64,000 bases of DNA from Rhodohalobacter mucosus (GTDB lineage Bacteria; Bacteroidota; Rhodothermia; Balneolales; Balneolaceae). The stretch lies in NCBI RefSeq assembly GCF_003150675.1, contig NZ_QGGB01000006.1, forward strand, positions 1-64,000, read 5' to 3'. The position numbers were made by a program, and so were the translations under genes. Position 1 is the stretch's first letter; each line of letters starts with the position of its first letter. Shown piece after piece: positions 18,077-28,109 of the stretch. The notes under the pieces were generated by a model. The model ran no database searches. It saw only the letters and a list, made by a program, of their open reading frames with translations, and was not told the origin of the DNA.

Positions 18077-18859
18077 TCAGGGTGTTCGTTCCTGAAGTTT
18101 GCGAACCGACCATGTTACAAGTCTTCGCGGCAGCCATCGGACAATGACGGATGAGATCTTATTCTGAAATCCATGAATGGCAACACGTTTACCCTTCATC
18201 ATGGCTTTGTATCCGTATTCCGCCACATCCTCTGCCTCAGCCATGGGGATACGATCGACCAGTTTTGATTTTTGCATATTTGCCGTGTCCTGAAACTCTG
18301 TCTTTACAGGCCCCGGGCAGAGCGTCGTTACATGTACACCGGTATGATTAAGTTCATTGTCAATGGCCTCGCCGAATGCAAGTACATACTGCTTGCTGGC
18401 GTAATAAACGCTCATGAGCGGACCGGGCTGGAAAGCGGCCGTGGAGGCTACATTCATGATATAAGAACGTTGTTTACTGATCAGATCGGGCAGAAAAAGC
18501 CTTGTGAGATGGGTGAGTGAGCGCATATTGAGATCGATCATGGTGGCGGTTTTGTCCCAGTCTGACCGGTGAAAAAAACCGTAGTCACCGATCCCCGCAT
18601 TGTTGATCAATACGGTCACATTCAGGTTGTTCGAGACGGCAAAATCGTAAACTTCCCGCGGCGATTCCGGAGTCGACAAATCGGCAGCCAGGCAGATAAC
18701 ATTAATTCGGAAAGCCTCTTCAAGATGGTTGGCAAGTTCACGGAGCTTCTCTTCCCTTCGCGCTGTAATGAGCAGGTTGTAACCCTCACGGGCAAACACC
18801 CTGGCCAGTTCCATGCCGATACCACTTGATGCGCCGGTAATAAGTGCGGTTTCTTTCAT
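18077..18859 (-). CDS. SDR-family oxidoreductase
   Basis: This 260-residue short-chain dehydrogenase/reductase has TGASSGIGMELA at ~8-19, NNAGIGDYG at ~87-95, Ser in MNVASTAAF and YYASK (YxxxK) at ~152-156. It has Arg in ITARREEKL, consistent with NADP(H). The pattern resembles the DltE/YqjQ-like group, with a hydrophobic C-terminal region (VIVRWLPRRLVTW) that may contact the membrane. Substrate is unknown. Confidence 0.83.
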   Translation of the reverse strand: MKETALITGASSGIGMELARVFAREGYNLLITARREEKLRELANHLEEAFRINVICLAADLSTPESPREVYDFAVSNNLNVTVLINNAGIGDYGFFHRSDWDKTATMIDLNMRSLTHLTRLFLPDLISKQRSYIMNVASTAAFQPGPLMSVYYASKQYVLAFGEAIDNELNHTGVHVTTLCPGPVKTEFQDTANMQKSKLVDRIPMAEAEDVAEYGYKAMMKGKRVAIHGFQNKISSVIVRWLPRRLVTWSVRKLQERTP

Positions 18860-18997
18860 GAAGGTAAAGTGTTTATGATGATCCGGAAGAACCGTATTGA
18901 AAGAAAGAGTATGCAGCCATAATTCAGGTTAAATACTCTTTTAGGGAGATTCCGGATGTAGCATGAAATTATAAGAATAATGAGATGATTATATTAA

Positions 18998-19212
18998 CCT
19001 GAGTTCGAAATAATGAAATGTACAGGAAAGTCCACACTCTCTCGTTGTGACTCCTGCGGGGCTGAGTGTTAATATGACTCAAGAAAAATAAAACGTTTAC
19101 CGTTAGTCTCATTACATAAAACCCCTTCCCGCCTTAAGGCGGTACTTCCCTCGAGGGGAAACTCTCATTGCCTGCGGTCAGCCGACGGAGGGACACTCTT
19201 TAACAAACTCTG
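18998..19212. mobile_element. Truncated relative of the MITE-like element
   Basis: The left end CCTGAGTTCGAAATAA (18998-19013) matches the inverted end of the 17054 element. The interior shares the GGCGG, CCCTCGAGGGG-like and GACGGAGGGACACTCTTTAA blocks (to ~19210). The right inverted end is missing. The region 18860-18997 before it holds nothing recognisable. Confidence 0.6.
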
Positions 19213-19267
19213 GTTAAATTATTCCTGAATACAAAACACTTTATAGTCAGCAGTGAGGTAAGTACGA

Positions 19268-19837
19268 TTGAAAAACCTGGAAAAACTTATTGAGAGGATC
19301 CGTGACATGACCCTGAAAAAAGATGTTGTGTCACTGGATGATATCCTGGACGCTTCAGGCCGGAAATCCTTTGGGTTTTTTCTTTTACTGGCGGGGATCA
19401 TTACACTTGCGCCGCTGGTAGGCGATATTCCAGGGGTACCCACATTGATGGGCGCCTTTGTTATCATCATATCATTTCAGCTGCTGATCAGGCGGGAAAA
19501 TATGTGGCTGCCTGCATTCATGCGAAACCGCACTCTCAAACAAGAAAAAATCCTGCGGGCTTTGAAGAGGCTTAAGCCGGTTATGAAAGGCATTGACCGA
19601 ATACTAAAGCCGCGCCTCACCTTTTTGACCAAAGGATTCATGCAGTATGTAATTGCGCTTATCTGTGTAGCAACAGCTGCCGTAATGCCTGTTATGGAGT
19701 TTATTCCTTTCAGCGCAAACATAGCGGGTGTCATACTGACGGTATTCGGCCTTGCACTGCTTGCAAGCGACGGTTTTCTGGTACTGTTTGCCTTTGCCCT
19801 GCTTGGAACGGCCGGTTGGCTGATTTTTATCAACTGA
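19268..19837 (+). CDS. ExoD-family membrane protein
   Basis: This 189-residue protein has the ExoD (exopolysaccharide synthesis ExoD) pattern: SLDDILDASGRKSFGFFLLLAGI, then a Pro-Gly rich GDIPGVPTLMG, RRENMWLP, and C-terminal hydrophobic helices (about four membrane segments). It starts at TTG, with a GAGG sequence about ten bases upstream; no ATG gives the conserved N-terminus. ExoD proteins were linked to polysaccharide production and alkaline tolerance in rhizobia, but their biochemical role is not known. Confidence 0.82.
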   Translation: MKNLEKLIERIRDMTLKKDVVSLDDILDASGRKSFGFFLLLAGIITLAPLVGDIPGVPTLMGAFVIIISFQLLIRRENMWLPAFMRNRTLKQEKILRALKRLKPVMKGIDRILKPRLTFLTKGFMQYVIALICVATAAVMPVMEFIPFSANIAGVILTVFGLALLASDGFLVLFAFALLGTAGWLIFIN

Positions 19838-19851
19838 CTTAGATCAGGCCG

Positions 19852-19871
19852 ATAGCCCGCTGTGCGGCTAT
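19852..19871. terminator. Possible bidirectional terminator
   Basis: ATAGCC..GGCTAT forms a stem with one bulge between two convergent genes, followed by a short T-rich TTAGTTTCTT. The U-tract is weak, so confidence is limited. Confidence 0.4.
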
Positions 19872-20353
19872 TAGTTTCTTACAGCCTTTTTAACGCCTGC
19901 TACATTGAGTCCAAGGGTAAGCGACAATCCATAACCAACATGCATAATCACGCCGGCAAGCAAAATTTTACCCGGCACCCAGGTGTCCATATAAAATATG
20001 CCGAACGAGTCGCCTGCAGAGAGCCCTACAAGTGGTGAGATCACCAAACCGGAAAAGATGGAGATGATTACGCCGTAGATCACGCCCTGAATCAGCCAGT
20101 TTCCGGGAATCAGGTCTTTAAGAAAGGCAACCCAGGTCAGCGCCATCAGCATTCCGCCGATGTAGTAAGCCGTATTTCCCCATAGCATGGTGTACGGGTC
20201 GGTTGCATGCACAAAATTGAAACTTTCTTTGAGTATGTGACCGATATCAATAACAGGGAGGCCAACTCCGCCCTGAACGAATGAAATCATGGTCATGATA
20301 AATGTGGCAATAAATCCGCAAATTACGGTTCTCCAGAATGTGCTTGAGCTCAT
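19871..20353 (-). CDS. Hypothetical integral membrane protein
   Basis: This 160-residue protein has four to five predicted membrane helices (VICGFIATFIMTMISF, AYYIGGMLMALTWVAFL, GVIYGVIISIFSGLVI, ILLAGVIMHVGYGLSL). It resembles small DUF6789-like membrane proteins, but I cannot assign a function. It has a short basic C-terminus (GVKKAVRN). It lies alone between the ExoD gene and valS. Confidence 0.65.
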   Translation of the reverse strand: MSSSTFWRTVICGFIATFIMTMISFVQGGVGLPVIDIGHILKESFNFVHATDPYTMLWGNTAYYIGGMLMALTWVAFLKDLIPGNWLIQGVIYGVIISIFSGLVISPLVGLSAGDSFGIFYMDTWVPGKILLAGVIMHVGYGLSLTLGLNVAGVKKAVRN

Positions 20354-20540
20354 AGGTCGATTCCTCCAACGGTAGTTAGGTGTTTGCAGGAAGGTATGCC
20401 GATCGCCGGTTTACTGGATCGCTTTTCATCGATGTGCTGCAGTACCTTCCGGGTACAGACCAGCTGTAATTTATAGTCAGCATCTCTTTCAAAAGTGCTG
20501 AAAGGAAGGCAAAGAACAAAATGGAGATTTACCTGCCGGA

Positions 20541-23237
20541 TTATCGGCTGAACTCATCCAGCTGTGCCCGCAATTTTTGAAGGCTGGTTTCGGTGTCCGA
20601 TTTTTTCATGCGCTCTTTCTCCACCACGGCTTCAGGAGCGTTGTTTACAAACTGTTCGTTCGAAAGCTTTTTCTCAATCCCTTTCAGAAATCCTTCCAGC
20701 CGTTCGATCTCCTTGTTGATGCGGCTGCGCTCTTTATCAAGATCGATCAGTCCTTCAAGCGGAATATAGATTTCGGACCCGCCGATAACTGCTGCCGCGG
20801 AGGCTTTCGGTTTTTCTGCGGATGGTTCAACCGTAAATGATTTAAGTGGGAGCAGCTTTTTATAGACCCAGGATGCGGCTTGAATGCCGGTGCCGAGTGA
20901 TGCGTCTTTCGGCTTGATGATAAGCTCCAGTTCCGTTTTGGGTGCCAGGTTCATCTCGGCCTGGATATTTCGAACGGCCGAGATCTGCTCCTGAATGGTG
21001 GCGAAGATAGCTACAGAGTCCGAATAGTCTCCGTCCGGTTGTTCGGGCCAGGGACTGATTGTGAGTGCTTCATCAGCAGAACGCGGACTAATTCGCTGCC
21101 AGATCTCCTCGGTGATAAACGGCATAAAAGGGTGGAGCATTTTCATTAGAATCTCAAAAATGCCGAGAGCCCGTTCCAGCTTCTCTTTCGGCATGTTTTC
21201 CCCGTATTGATCGGCTTTGCACACCTCGATATACCAGTCGCAGAAGTCGTCCCATACCAGTGAGTAGATTTTCTTTAGTGCTTCATTGAGCCTGTAGTTC
21301 CCGAAATCCTCCTCCATTCCCGAGAGAGCTGCCTGAATGCGCCCCATCATCCACTTGTCTGCGATATTTTCAGGGTCGATATCGGAGGTGGGAGTGTAGC
21401 TTACGCCCTCATCCATATTCATGGTTAGAAAACGGAACGCATTCCAGATCTTGTTGGAGAAATTGCGTCCCTGCTCGCAGAGGTTTTCATCAAACAGCAG
21501 GTCGTTGCCGGCAGGCGCTGAAAAGAGCATTCCCGTACGGGTGCCGTCGGCTCCGTATTTTTGGATCAGCTCAATGGGGTCGGGAGAATTTCCAAGTGAC
21601 TTGGACATTTTCCGGCGCTGCTCGTCACGCACAATACCGTGATAGTAAACATTGCTGAACGGTTTCTCATCCGCAAAGGCATAACCGGCCATAATCATAC
21701 GGGCCACCCAGAAGAACATGATTTCGGGAGCGGTAACCAGATCTTTGGTCGGGTAGTAATAGTCCAGCTCGCTGTTGCGTTCGCCCGTGCGGATGAAGTC
21801 GGGATCAAATACCGTGATCGGCCAGAGCCAGGATGAGAACCAGGTGTCGAGCACATCTTCGTCCTGGCGAAGATCGGCTTCACCCAGAGATTCATCACCA
21901 CACTTTTCTCTGGCTTTTTTCAGGGCCTCTTCTGAGGTTCGGGCAATTACATAGTCGTCGTCGCCATCGCCATAATACCAGGCGGGGATGCGATGACCCC
22001 ACCAGAGCTGTCTCGAGATACACCAGTCGCGGATATTCTCCATCCAGTGGCGGTAGCTATTCTTGAACTTGGCCGGGTGAAACTGAACTTCGTCGTTCAT
22101 TACGTTGTCGAGTGCCGGCTTGCTCAGCTTCTCCATGCGGCAGAACCACTGCAGGGAGAGTCGCGGCTCAATCACGGCGTCGGTTCGCTCGGAGTATCCC
22201 ACCTTGTTGGCCATCTCTTCCACTTTCACGAGCAGTCCCATCCCGTCCAGATCCTTTACAATCTGTTTGCGGGCCTCAAAGCGGTCCATACCAATATAAT
22301 GACCCGCTTCTTCGGCAACCGTGCCGTCGGGATTCAGCATATCGATGATGTCAAGATCGTGTTTCATGCCGATCTCATAATCGTTCTGGTCGTGGGCGGG
22401 CGTGATCTTCAGGCAGCCTGTTCCGAACTCAGGGTCCACGTACTCATCGGCAATCACGGGCACCTCGCGGTTCACTACTGGAATGATGGCGGTTTTACCG
22501 AGAATTTCGGTGTATCGCTTGTCGTCCGGGTTCACGCATACGGCCGTGTCGGCCAGGATGGTTTCGGGACGCGTGGTTGCAATCGTGATAAACTCATCCG
22601 AATCCTTGATCGGGTAGCGGACATGATACAGCCTGGACTGCACCTCTTTGTGAATCACCTCTTCATCACTCAGAGCGGTCTGTGCGGCGGGATCCCAGTT
22701 CACCATCCGCTGCCCGCGATAGATGTACCCGCGATCGTACAGTTCAATAAAGCAGTCGATTACCGATTCATAGAGGTCATCTTCGAGGGTGAAACGCGTT
22801 CTTTTCCAGTCGCACGAGGCTCCCAGCTTTTTCAGCTGCTGAAGGATGATTCCTCCGTGTTCATCGGTCCATGTCCAAGCATGTTCCAGAAACTCATCAC
22901 GCGACAGGTCGCTTTTTTTAATGCCCTCTTTACGAAGCTTCTGTACCACTTTGGCTTCGGTGGCGATGGAGGCATGGTCGGTACCCGGCACCCAGCATGC
23001 GTTGTAGCCTTTCATCCGGGCCCGCCGTACCAGTACATCCTGGATGGTATTGTTGAGCATGTGTCCCATGTGGAGCACGCCGGTAACGTTGGGAGGGGGA
23101 ATCACCACGGTGTAGGATTCGCGATCATCCGGCTCGGAATGGTAGTAGCCGTTTTCTTCCCAATAGGCGTACCATTTCTCCTCGGTAACCGATGGGTCGT
23201 AGTGTTTAGGTAATTCTTCCTGGGCTTTATTCGTCAT
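20541..23237 (-). CDS. valS: Valyl-tRNA synthetase
   Basis: This 898-residue class Ia enzyme charges tRNA-Val. The HIGH-type motif is LHMGHM at ~55-60, within PPPNVTGVLHMGHMLNN. The KMSKS motif is present at ~545 (RRKMSKSLGNSPDP). The editing domain between them includes TTRPETILADTAV and the C-terminus is a Val-specific coiled coil (LDKERSRINKEIERLEGFLKG). Length matches bacterial ValRS. A 9-base-unit repeat ends about ten bases upstream of its start codon. Confidence 0.97.
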   Translation of the reverse strand: MTNKAQEELPKHYDPSVTEEKWYAYWEENGYYHSEPDDRESYTVVIPPPNVTGVLHMGHMLNNTIQDVLVRRARMKGYNACWVPGTDHASIATEAKVVQKLRKEGIKKSDLSRDEFLEHAWTWTDEHGGIILQQLKKLGASCDWKRTRFTLEDDLYESVIDCFIELYDRGYIYRGQRMVNWDPAAQTALSDEEVIHKEVQSRLYHVRYPIKDSDEFITIATTRPETILADTAVCVNPDDKRYTEILGKTAIIPVVNREVPVIADEYVDPEFGTGCLKITPAHDQNDYEIGMKHDLDIIDMLNPDGTVAEEAGHYIGMDRFEARKQIVKDLDGMGLLVKVEEMANKVGYSERTDAVIEPRLSLQWFCRMEKLSKPALDNVMNDEVQFHPAKFKNSYRHWMENIRDWCISRQLWWGHRIPAWYYGDGDDDYVIARTSEEALKKAREKCGDESLGEADLRQDEDVLDTWFSSWLWPITVFDPDFIRTGERNSELDYYYPTKDLVTAPEIMFFWVARMIMAGYAFADEKPFSNVYYHGIVRDEQRRKMSKSLGNSPDPIELIQKYGADGTRTGMLFSAPAGNDLLFDENLCEQGRNFSNKIWNAFRFLTMNMDEGVSYTPTSDIDPENIADKWMMGRIQAALSGMEEDFGNYRLNEALKKIYSLVWDDFCDWYIEVCKADQYGENMPKEKLERALGIFEILMKMLHPFMPFITEEIWQRISPRSADEALTISPWPEQPDGDYSDSVAIFATIQEQISAVRNIQAEMNLAPKTELELIIKPKDASLGTGIQAASWVYKKLLPLKSFTVEPSAEKPKASAAAVIGGSEIYIPLEGLIDLDKERSRINKEIERLEGFLKGIEKKLSNEQFVNNAPEAVVEKERMKKSDTETSLQKLRAQLDEFSR

Positions 23238-23247
23238 ATGTAAAGAA

Positions 23248-23276
23248 CCACAGAGTGCACAGAGGACACTGAGGTT
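23248..23276. repeat. Nonamer repeat, left flank of GxxExxY gene
   Basis: Three 9-base units of the type CCACAGAGT, GCACAGAGG and ACACTGAGG lie between valS and the GxxExxY gene. The same family occurs in inverted orientation on the other side of the gene (23663-23694). Confidence 0.7.
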
Positions 23277-23283
23277 TGTTTAA

Positions 23284-23658
23284 TTAATTGATTATTCTTC
23301 GAATGCCTTTAACCATGATCGGAACGTTGAAATTCATCAATAAACCGAGTTTGAAACCTCCAAGTTTGAGATATGTCAGAACCTGTGCATGATGAACAGG
23401 ACTGAATCGATCAACTGATTTAAGTTCAAGGACTAATTTTCTTTCAACCAATAAATCAATTCTATATCCGCAATCAAGTTTGACTTTTTCAAATACCACA
23501 GGAATGGGTTTTTCTCTTTCAACGACAAATCCATCTTTTAACAACAGATAATTCAGACACTCCTGGTAGGCAGATTCCAATAATCCCGGGCCAAGTTCTT
23601 TATGAACCTTGATAGCAGAGCCGATTACTTTTTCAGTAAGAGCATTTAACTCGTCCAT
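23284..23658 (-). CDS. GxxExxY protein
   Basis: This 124-residue protein carries the family signature GPGLLESAY at ~22-30 and a PD-(D/E)XK-like core (DCGYRIDLLVERKLVLELKSV). It is a member of the GxxExxY family, whose function is unknown but whose core looks nuclease-like. It sits between valS and rsmB and is bracketed by inverted 9-base repeats of the CACAGAG type, which suggests that the gene and repeats moved in as one cassette. AT content is higher than in its neighbours. Confidence 0.88.
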   Translation of the reverse strand: MDELNALTEKVIGSAIKVHKELGPGLLESAYQECLNYLLLKDGFVVEREKPIPVVFEKVKLDCGYRIDLLVERKLVLELKSVDRFSPVHHAQVLTYLKLGGFKLGLLMNFNVPIMVKGIRRIIN

Positions 23659-23662
23659 GATC

Positions 23663-23696
23663 CCAGCTCTGTGCTCTCAGTGCCCTCCGTGGTTTA
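23663..23696. repeat. Nonamer repeat, right flank of GxxExxY gene
   Basis: Inverted copy of the CACAGAG-type 9-base units (CTCTGTG.. CTCAGTGCC.. CTCCGTGG). It ends in TTTA, whose TTA is the stop codon of rsmB read on the minus strand. Confidence 0.7.
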
Positions 23697-25013
23697 TTTC
23701 ACCCGCTTCAACCGCACCCCGAAGTGCCCGTCGCAGCCGTGAATGTGGGGGAAGGTCTGGTAGGCCAGTCCGTCTTCGGTGAGTACCTCTTCCGGCAGAA
23801 ACTCATCGAGGGGTTCCAGTTCAAAGTTGTCGTACTTGTCCAGAAATTTTTGTACCTGCTCCCAGTTCTCCTCAGGCTCAATCGAGCAGGTGCTGTACAC
23901 CAGGCGTCCGCCGCGTTTTACGTGGTTGGCAGATTCTTCAAGAAGCTCTTCCTGCAGTTTTACTGAATTTTCCAGTTCCTCTTCCGTGCGTTTCCAACGA
24001 AGATCCGCCCGTTTGCTCAGAACACCGGTTCCGGTGCAGGGAGCGTCGAGCAGTACGCCGTCGGCAAGCTTCAGGTTCAGATCGCGCGCATCGTCCTGTC
24101 GGATCTTAATGTTTTCGGCCTGGTAGTCCATGGCACTCTGAGCGAGCATCTCCAGCCGTTTCGGGTTGATATCGACCGCAATGATGGTGCCTTCACCGTT
24201 CATCATGTCGCTCATCACAATACTTTTTGTACCCGGTGCCGCGCAGAGGTCGTAGATGGTTTCACCGGGTTCCGGTTCCAGGATGGTAGGGGCAAAACCC
24301 GCCGCGATATCCTGTACCAGGCAGATACCTTTTCTGAGCAGGTCTTTGCTGATAAAGGGGGCCACCGATTCCACCTTGAAATAGCCGGGCAGCCAGTCAC
24401 TCTCCTTATATTCAATGTCGAGCTTATCCATCCGCAGTTTGAAGTTCTTGGTCTTCGTGCGAAGGTTGTTCACGCGCACATAGTAGGAGGGACGCTGATT
24501 GTTTGCCTGCATAAGCTTGAACGCCTCCCGCTCGCCGAAGCGCTTCACCCATCGTTTTACCATCCACTCGGGATGAGAGAATGTCGTGGCCACCAGTTTG
24601 GTGCGGTCTTTAAACGCAGGTTTGGGTAGCTTGTCGATATCGCGCTGGATGTTGCGCAGAATGGCATTCACCAGGTCGCCGGCTTTCGAACCCATGCTCA
24701 GCTTGGCGATCTCAACGCCTTCGTTGATGGCCGCATAGTCCGGGGTACCGCCCATAAACAGCATCTCATAGAGTGCGAGACGAAGAATATTTTTCAGTTC
24801 CGGCTTCATCTCGTCAACGGTAATGCTTGAGAATTCACCGATGATAAAGTCGAGATAGCTTCGGCGGCGCAGGATATTCTGCACATATTCCCTTACCTGT
24901 GCACGTTCCCGGGGCTCCAGTTCATTGGCTGGAGAAAAATCGAGGTTCGATGTCTCATCAAATTCAATTAGTAAATCGATGCTGACCGTGCGTGCAGTTA
25001 GTTCGGTATCCAA
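23694..25013 (-). CDS. rsmB: 16S rRNA (cytosine-967-C5)-methyltransferase
   Basis: This 439-residue protein has an N-terminal NusB-like RNA-binding domain (~1-150). The C-terminal Rossmann methyltransferase has SAM motif DLCAAPGTKSI, the Cys of DAPCTGTGVL and the catalytic Cys of YSTCSIEPEENW. It methylates C967 of 16S rRNA using S-adenosylmethionine. Its stop codon abuts the 9-base repeat of the GxxExxY cassette. Confidence 0.93.
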   Translation of the reverse strand: MDTELTARTVSIDLLIEFDETSNLDFSPANELEPRERAQVREYVQNILRRRSYLDFIIGEFSSITVDEMKPELKNILRLALYEMLFMGGTPDYAAINEGVEIAKLSMGSKAGDLVNAILRNIQRDIDKLPKPAFKDRTKLVATTFSHPEWMVKRWVKRFGEREAFKLMQANNQRPSYYVRVNNLRTKTKNFKLRMDKLDIEYKESDWLPGYFKVESVAPFISKDLLRKGICLVQDIAAGFAPTILEPEPGETIYDLCAAPGTKSIVMSDMMNGEGTIIAVDINPKRLEMLAQSAMDYQAENIKIRQDDARDLNLKLADGVLLDAPCTGTGVLSKRADLRWKRTEEELENSVKLQEELLEESANHVKRGGRLVYSTCSIEPEENWEQVQKFLDKYDNFELEPLDEFLPEEVLTEDGLAYQTFPHIHGCDGHFGVRLKRVK

Positions 25014-25207
25014 TGGTTTTTACAGATTTTTGGGTTCTGATTTCACCGGTTTTGTGCAACCCGTCAGGGTGGTGATGGCCGGATTTTTAGATAACTCTAA
25101 AGATAGGGTATTGATACTCTTTATGCTAATAGAGCTTCGGGCGGGAATGCAGTTTTTAGCATGATCGTGTTGCTCCGTCTTGCAGGCGGCAGTCAACTAC
25201 GCTATCT

Positions 25208-25292
25208 ACTACGCTGAAGCTTTGTAGATCAGGAAAGCTGCGTTGACCAGGGGGTGCAGGGTGCAGTCTACTACGCTAAAGCTTCGCAGACC
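25208..25292. repeat. Direct pair of AAGCTT-centred repeats
   Basis: Two copies of a roughly 28-base near-palindrome (CTACTACGCT-AAGCTT-GTAGA/CAGAC-CAGG) lie at about 25208-25236 and 25265-25292, each ending in CAGG that leads into GGGTGCAGGGT words. Confidence 0.6.
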
Positions 25293-25320
25293 AGGGGGTG
25301 CAGGGTCCAGGGTGCAGGGT
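25245..25320. repeat. Imperfect heptamer words, CAGGGTG type
   Basis: Units CAGGGTG, CAGGGTC and GTGCAGG flank the AAGCTT repeat and lead into the 77-base direct repeat. The word is the complement of the CTGCACC family near the window start. Confidence 0.7.
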
Positions 25321-25397
25321 GTAGTACTAAAAAATCCTTCTGAGATCGAAAATCAACAATCTCCAATCAGAGATCACCCTACCCTCTCCCGTCTCAC
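25321..25397. repeat. 77-base direct repeat, copy 1
   Basis: Nearly identical to 25568-25644 (two differences noticed by eye). Both copies are preceded by CAGGGTG heptamers and end in GTCTCAC, which starts the next array. No reading frame is shared. Confidence 0.8.
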
Positions 25398-25431
25398 TTT
25401 TCACTTCTGCCTCTTGCCTTTTGCCTTCTAA
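25397..25431. repeat. Heptamer array, CTTTTCA to CTTTTGC
   Basis: Five in-phase 7-base units drift from CTTTTCA through CTTCTGC, CTCTTGC and CTTTTGC to CTTCTAA. Confidence 0.8.
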
Positions 25432-25446
25432 AGTGTGTCGATCTGA

Positions 25447-25488
25447 CTGTCGACTGACAACTGGCGATTAGTGACTGGCGACTGTAGA
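25447..25488. repeat. Heptamer array, CTGGCGA type
   Basis: Six in-phase units including CTGTCGA, CTGACAA, CTGGCGA (twice) and CTGTAGA. The same words recur near 56.9, 59.8 and 60.6 kb. Confidence 0.78.
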
Positions 25489-25505
25489 AACCGACATCCG
25501 AGCAA

Positions 25506-25567
25506 CAGGGTCCAGGGTGCGGGGTACAGGGTTCAAGGTACAGGGTTCAAGGCTCAAGATACAGGGT
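25506..25567. repeat. Heptamer array, CAGGGTN type
   Basis: About nine in-phase units drift between CAGGGTC, CGGGGTA, CAGGGTT, CAAGGTA and CAAGATA before returning to CAGGGTG. Confidence 0.82.
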
Positions 25568-25644
25568 GTAGTACTAAAAAATCCTTCTGAGATCGAAAAT
25601 CAACTATCTCCAATCAGAGATCATCCTACCCTCTCCCGTCTCAC
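25568..25644. repeat. 77-base direct repeat, copy 2
   Basis: Second copy of the sequence at 25321-25397, again between a CAGGGTG array and a GTCTCAC array, so the duplicated module includes its flanking heptamers. Confidence 0.8.
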
Positions 25645-25700
25645 GTTTGACGTCTGATGTTTCACTTTTACCTTCTGCCTTCTGCCTTTTCCCTTTGCGG
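25638..25700. repeat. Heptamer array bridging two word families
   Basis: Nine units in one unbroken 7-base phase go from GTCTCAC, GTTTGAC, GTCTGAT and GTTTCAC to TTTTACC, TTCTGCC (twice), TTTTCCC and TTTGCGG. The rest of the gap (25701-25941) has no gene and should hold the atpD promoter. Confidence 0.82.
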
Positions 25701-25872
25701 TTCTGCACTTCGTTTCAAATCGCTTGTCATAAACATTCCAAATCCTGTTCTAACATGAATTCCACCTTTGATTTTTGAGGCAGAAGTGGGTACCTTTTCA
25801 AGCTGTCTCGTATGGGGCAAAAATGATTCATATATGAAAGTGTGAGCTGCCGGAAGTGAAGCTCTTTTCTGA

Positions 25873-27435
<1,563 letters not shown>

Positions 27436-27464
27436 TCAAACCATAACCCAATTGAGGTAACACC

Positions 27465-27860
27465 GTGGCAAATACGTTTCAGGCACAGGTACTCACACCC
27501 GACGGATCCCTTTTTGAAGGGGAGGTAACCGGCGTAAGGGTGCCCGGCGTTCAGGGTAACTTTATGATGCTGCACAATCACGCACCGATCGTTTCTACAC
27601 TGGGCGTAGGTGCGGTGGTTATCACAAAACCGGATAACAGCGAAATTGTGTATGCCGTCAGCGGCGGGTTTGTGGAGATGAACGACAACAGCATGACCCT
27701 TCTTGCGGAAAAAGCGGAAGAAGCATCCGAGATTGACAAAGAGGAAGCTGAGATGTTGCTTAAGGAAGCCAAAGGGCTTCTTTCAGATACCGTCGGCGAC
27801 CGAAGCAAAGCGGAAAAAGAAGTAGCGATCGCTAAAAACAGGCTGAAGTTGGCCGATTAG
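27465..27860 (+). CDS. atpC: F1 ATP synthase epsilon subunit
   Basis: This 131-residue subunit starts at GTG (27465), with GAGGTAA eight bases upstream; no ATG gives the conserved FQAQVLTPDGSLFEGE start. The beta-sandwich domain (LHNHAPIVSTLG.. SGGFVEMNDNSMTLLAE) is followed by a C-terminal helical hairpin. It couples and regulates F1 rotation. It lies 29 bases after atpD, and a strong terminator follows. Confidence 0.94.
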   Translation: MANTFQAQVLTPDGSLFEGEVTGVRVPGVQGNFMMLHNHAPIVSTLGVGAVVITKPDNSEIVYAVSGGFVEMNDNSMTLLAEKAEEASEIDKEEAEMLLKEAKGLLSDTVGDRSKAEKEVAIAKNRLKLAD

Positions 27861-27886
27861 AACCGCATTTGTTTTTGAACCATTTT

Positions 27887-27923
27887 AAAGCCTGTTCCGG
27901 GTAACCGGGGCAGGCTTTTTTTT
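27887..27923 (+). terminator. Intrinsic terminator of atpDC
   Basis: AAAGCCTG pairs with CAGGCTTT and the inner CCGG/CCGG region extends the stem; the hairpin ends in a run of eight Ts. It lies 27 bases after the atpC stop. Confidence 0.88.
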
Positions 27924-27978
27924 GAGGCTAATAGGCAAAAGGATGGCCTTGAGGTCAGCCATGGAGGGAGGGGGAATG

Positions 27979-28034
27979 TTCAATGTTCAATGTTCAATGT
28001 TCAACCGAGCAACCGAATAACCGAACAATGAACA
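27979..28034. repeat. Heptamer array, TTCAATG type
   Basis: Three TTCAATG units, then TTCAACC, GAGCAAC, CGAATAA, CCGAACA and ATGAACA in the same 7-base phase. It lies between the atpC terminator and the 3' end of lnt. Confidence 0.82.
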
Positions 28035-28109
28035 AGGGTATAGTTGGATAAATTGGTATCCGATAGCTGAAAGCTGATCGCTTAAAAAAGAATCCAAAGC
28101 TGCAATATA

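Noticed and set aside
21993-23213. 406-codon frame on the plus strand opposite valS
   Set aside because: valS on the minus strand has complete synthetase motifs; the antisense frame has no recognisable domain and follows from codon bias.
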